Assembly (NCBI GenBank): GCA_002435785.1
Contig: DIUC01000022.1
Location: 1-7,148 of the forward strand
Length of the DNA: 7,148 nucleotides
Direction: 5' to 3'
DNA from: Saprospiraceae bacterium UBA6168
GTDB lineage: Bacteria; Bacteroidota; Bacteroidia; Chitinophagales; Saprospiraceae
Positions 6,438 to 7,148 of this stretch are shown piece by piece. The position numbers and the translations under genes were made by a program. The notes under the pieces were generated by a model, which was not told the origin of the DNA, did no database searches, and worked only from the letters and a program-made list of their open reading frames with translations. Position 1 is the first letter of the stretch; every line of letters starts with the position of its first letter.

Positions 6438-7067
6438 ATGAAAATCATCTGCATAGGCCGCAACTACGCCGACCACGCCAAGGAACTCAACAACCCAGTG
6501 CCTGTGGGAAAGCCCGTTGTGTTCATGAAGCCGCCATCTGCCCTGTTGGTCAACGAGAAGCCTTTCTACTACCCGGACTTCACTAAAGACCTGCACTATG
6601 AGTGCGAGGTGGTGCTGAAAATCTGCAAAAACGGCAAGGCCGTACAGCCGGAGTTTGCCGACAGCTACTACGAGGAAGTGGCGCTCGGCATTGACTTTAC
6701 CGCCCGTGACGTACAGGAGGAACTCAAGAAAAAAGGCCATCCCTGGGAAATCGCCAAGGGCTTCGACAACTCGGCGGTACTGGGCAAGTTCGTGCCGTTG
6801 CACCGGGTCAGCAGCGGCGGCAACATCGAGTTTCAGCTCAAGAAAAACGGCCAAGTGGTGCAGCACGGCAACACCCGTGACGTGCTTTTTTCCTTCGGAA
6901 ACATCATCACCTACGTTTCCCAATATTTCAAGCTGCTGCAAGGTGACCTCATCTTCACTGGCACCCCCGCAGGGGTAGGCCCCGTTCAGGTCGGCGATTT
7001 GTTGGAGGGCTTCGTAACCACGGTGGATGGTAAGCAGGAGCAATTGCTGGCTTGCGAAGTAAAATGA
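6438..7067 (+). CDS. Fumarylacetoacetate hydrolase (FAH) family protein, FAHD1-like
   Basis: This 209-residue cytoplasmic metal-dependent enzyme resembles FAHD1, whose members act as acylpyruvate hydrolases and/or oxaloacetate decarboxylases or tautomerases. Key features are GRNYADHAKEL at residues 7-17 (H13 and E16 match the lid His/Glu pair of FAHD1), the metal-binding HYECEV with E55 and E57, and GIDFTARDVQ with D86 as the third metal ligand. These are followed by KKKGHPWEIAKGFD with K107 and a C-terminal FTGTPAGVGPVQVGD block. The length matches single-domain FAHD1-like proteins, not the longer FAH or HpaG types. It starts 23 bp after the HNH stop on the same strand, so it may receive read-through from the defence pair, but its G+C-rich composition and general metabolic role mark it as a native gene. 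No Shine-Dalgarno is visible; the leader is A/T-rich (TTTTAAC). The exact substrate cannot be read from the sequence. Confidence 0.92.
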   Translation: MKIICIGRNYADHAKELNNPVPVGKPVVFMKPPSALLVNEKPFYYPDFTKDLHYECEVVLKICKNGKAVQPEFADSYYEEVALGIDFTARDVQEELKKKGHPWEIAKGFDNSAVLGKFVPLHRVSSGGNIEFQLKKNGQVVQHGNTRDVLFSFGNIITYVSQYFKLLQGDLIFTGTPAGVGPVQVGDLLEGFVTTVDGKQEQLLACEVK

Positions 7068-7109
7068 TTGGAGAAAAAGGGGGCACTTTTCGCCCCCCCC
7101 TGTCATTTT
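7061..7109 (+). terminator. Possible terminator hairpin after the FAH-family gene
   Basis: A GGGGGC (7079-7084), 7-base loop, GCCCCC (7092-7097) stem lies 11 bases after the FAH stop. An outer pairing of AAAATGA (7061-7067) with TCATTTT (7103-7109) could extend it across an unpaired middle. A run of eight C residues spans 7093-7100. Only a short TTTT follows, separated from the inner stem, so this is not a textbook intrinsic terminator; the position directly after the last gene is the main support. Confidence 0.45.
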
Positions 7110-7148
7110 CAATGGCTTCTTGCCTCGACTTTAGCCAATTAAGCAGCT

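Noticed and set aside
6411..7112. Minus-strand frame (233 codons) opposite the FAH gene
   Set aside because: The sense frame has all FAH metal-binding and lid motifs; the antisense product is Val/Leu-rich with no motif and is best explained as a shadow.

Overview
The window looks like chromosomal DNA of a Bacteroidota species. The evidence is TAnnTTTG-type -7 promoter elements (TAACTTTG before trpS, TAAATTTG before the ATPase gene), almost no Shine-Dalgarno sequences, and A/T-rich leaders. The GC-rich coding style and the set of protein families would suit a Saprospiria/Chitinophagia-like lineage, but that finer placement is an impression from the sequence, not a demonstrated fact. All six credible genes lie on the + strand.

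Layout: (1) 30-2432, an 800-residue glycoside hydrolase family 57 protein with a DUF3536-type C-terminal part. (2) 2464-3204, an NRDE/TANGO2-family protein, 31 bp downstream and possibly co-transcribed. (3) 3299-4309, tryptophanyl-tRNA synthetase (trpS), behind its own TAACTTTG promoter element. (4) 4401-5648 and 5650-6414, a two-gene cassette encoding an SMC/ABC-like AAA ATPase (415 aa) and an HNH endonuclease (254 aa), separated by one base. (5) 6438-7067, a FAHD1-like fumarylacetoacetate hydrolase-family enzyme, followed by a GC-rich hairpin that may be a terminator.

The part that stands out is the ATPase-HNH pair. Its gene order, ATPase type (Walker A, LSDG signature, ELD/HxH Walker B block, TTHSP switch) and nuclease type (CxxC...EH...N...CxxCN) match the PtuA-PtuB architecture of Septu anti-phage systems and of the PtuAB effectors attached to some retrons. 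No reverse transcriptase or msr/msd-like element is visible, so it reads as a stand-alone Septu-like system. Sampled stretches of the pair are far more A+T-rich than the flanking housekeeping genes, which suggests a horizontally acquired insert between trpS and the FAH gene. No integrase, transposase or tRNA gene is visible beside it.

The other four genes are ordinary metabolic or translational genes with no evident functional link to each other or to the defence pair. All intergenic gaps are under 100 bp; no CRISPR array, rRNA, tRNA or insertion sequence was seen.
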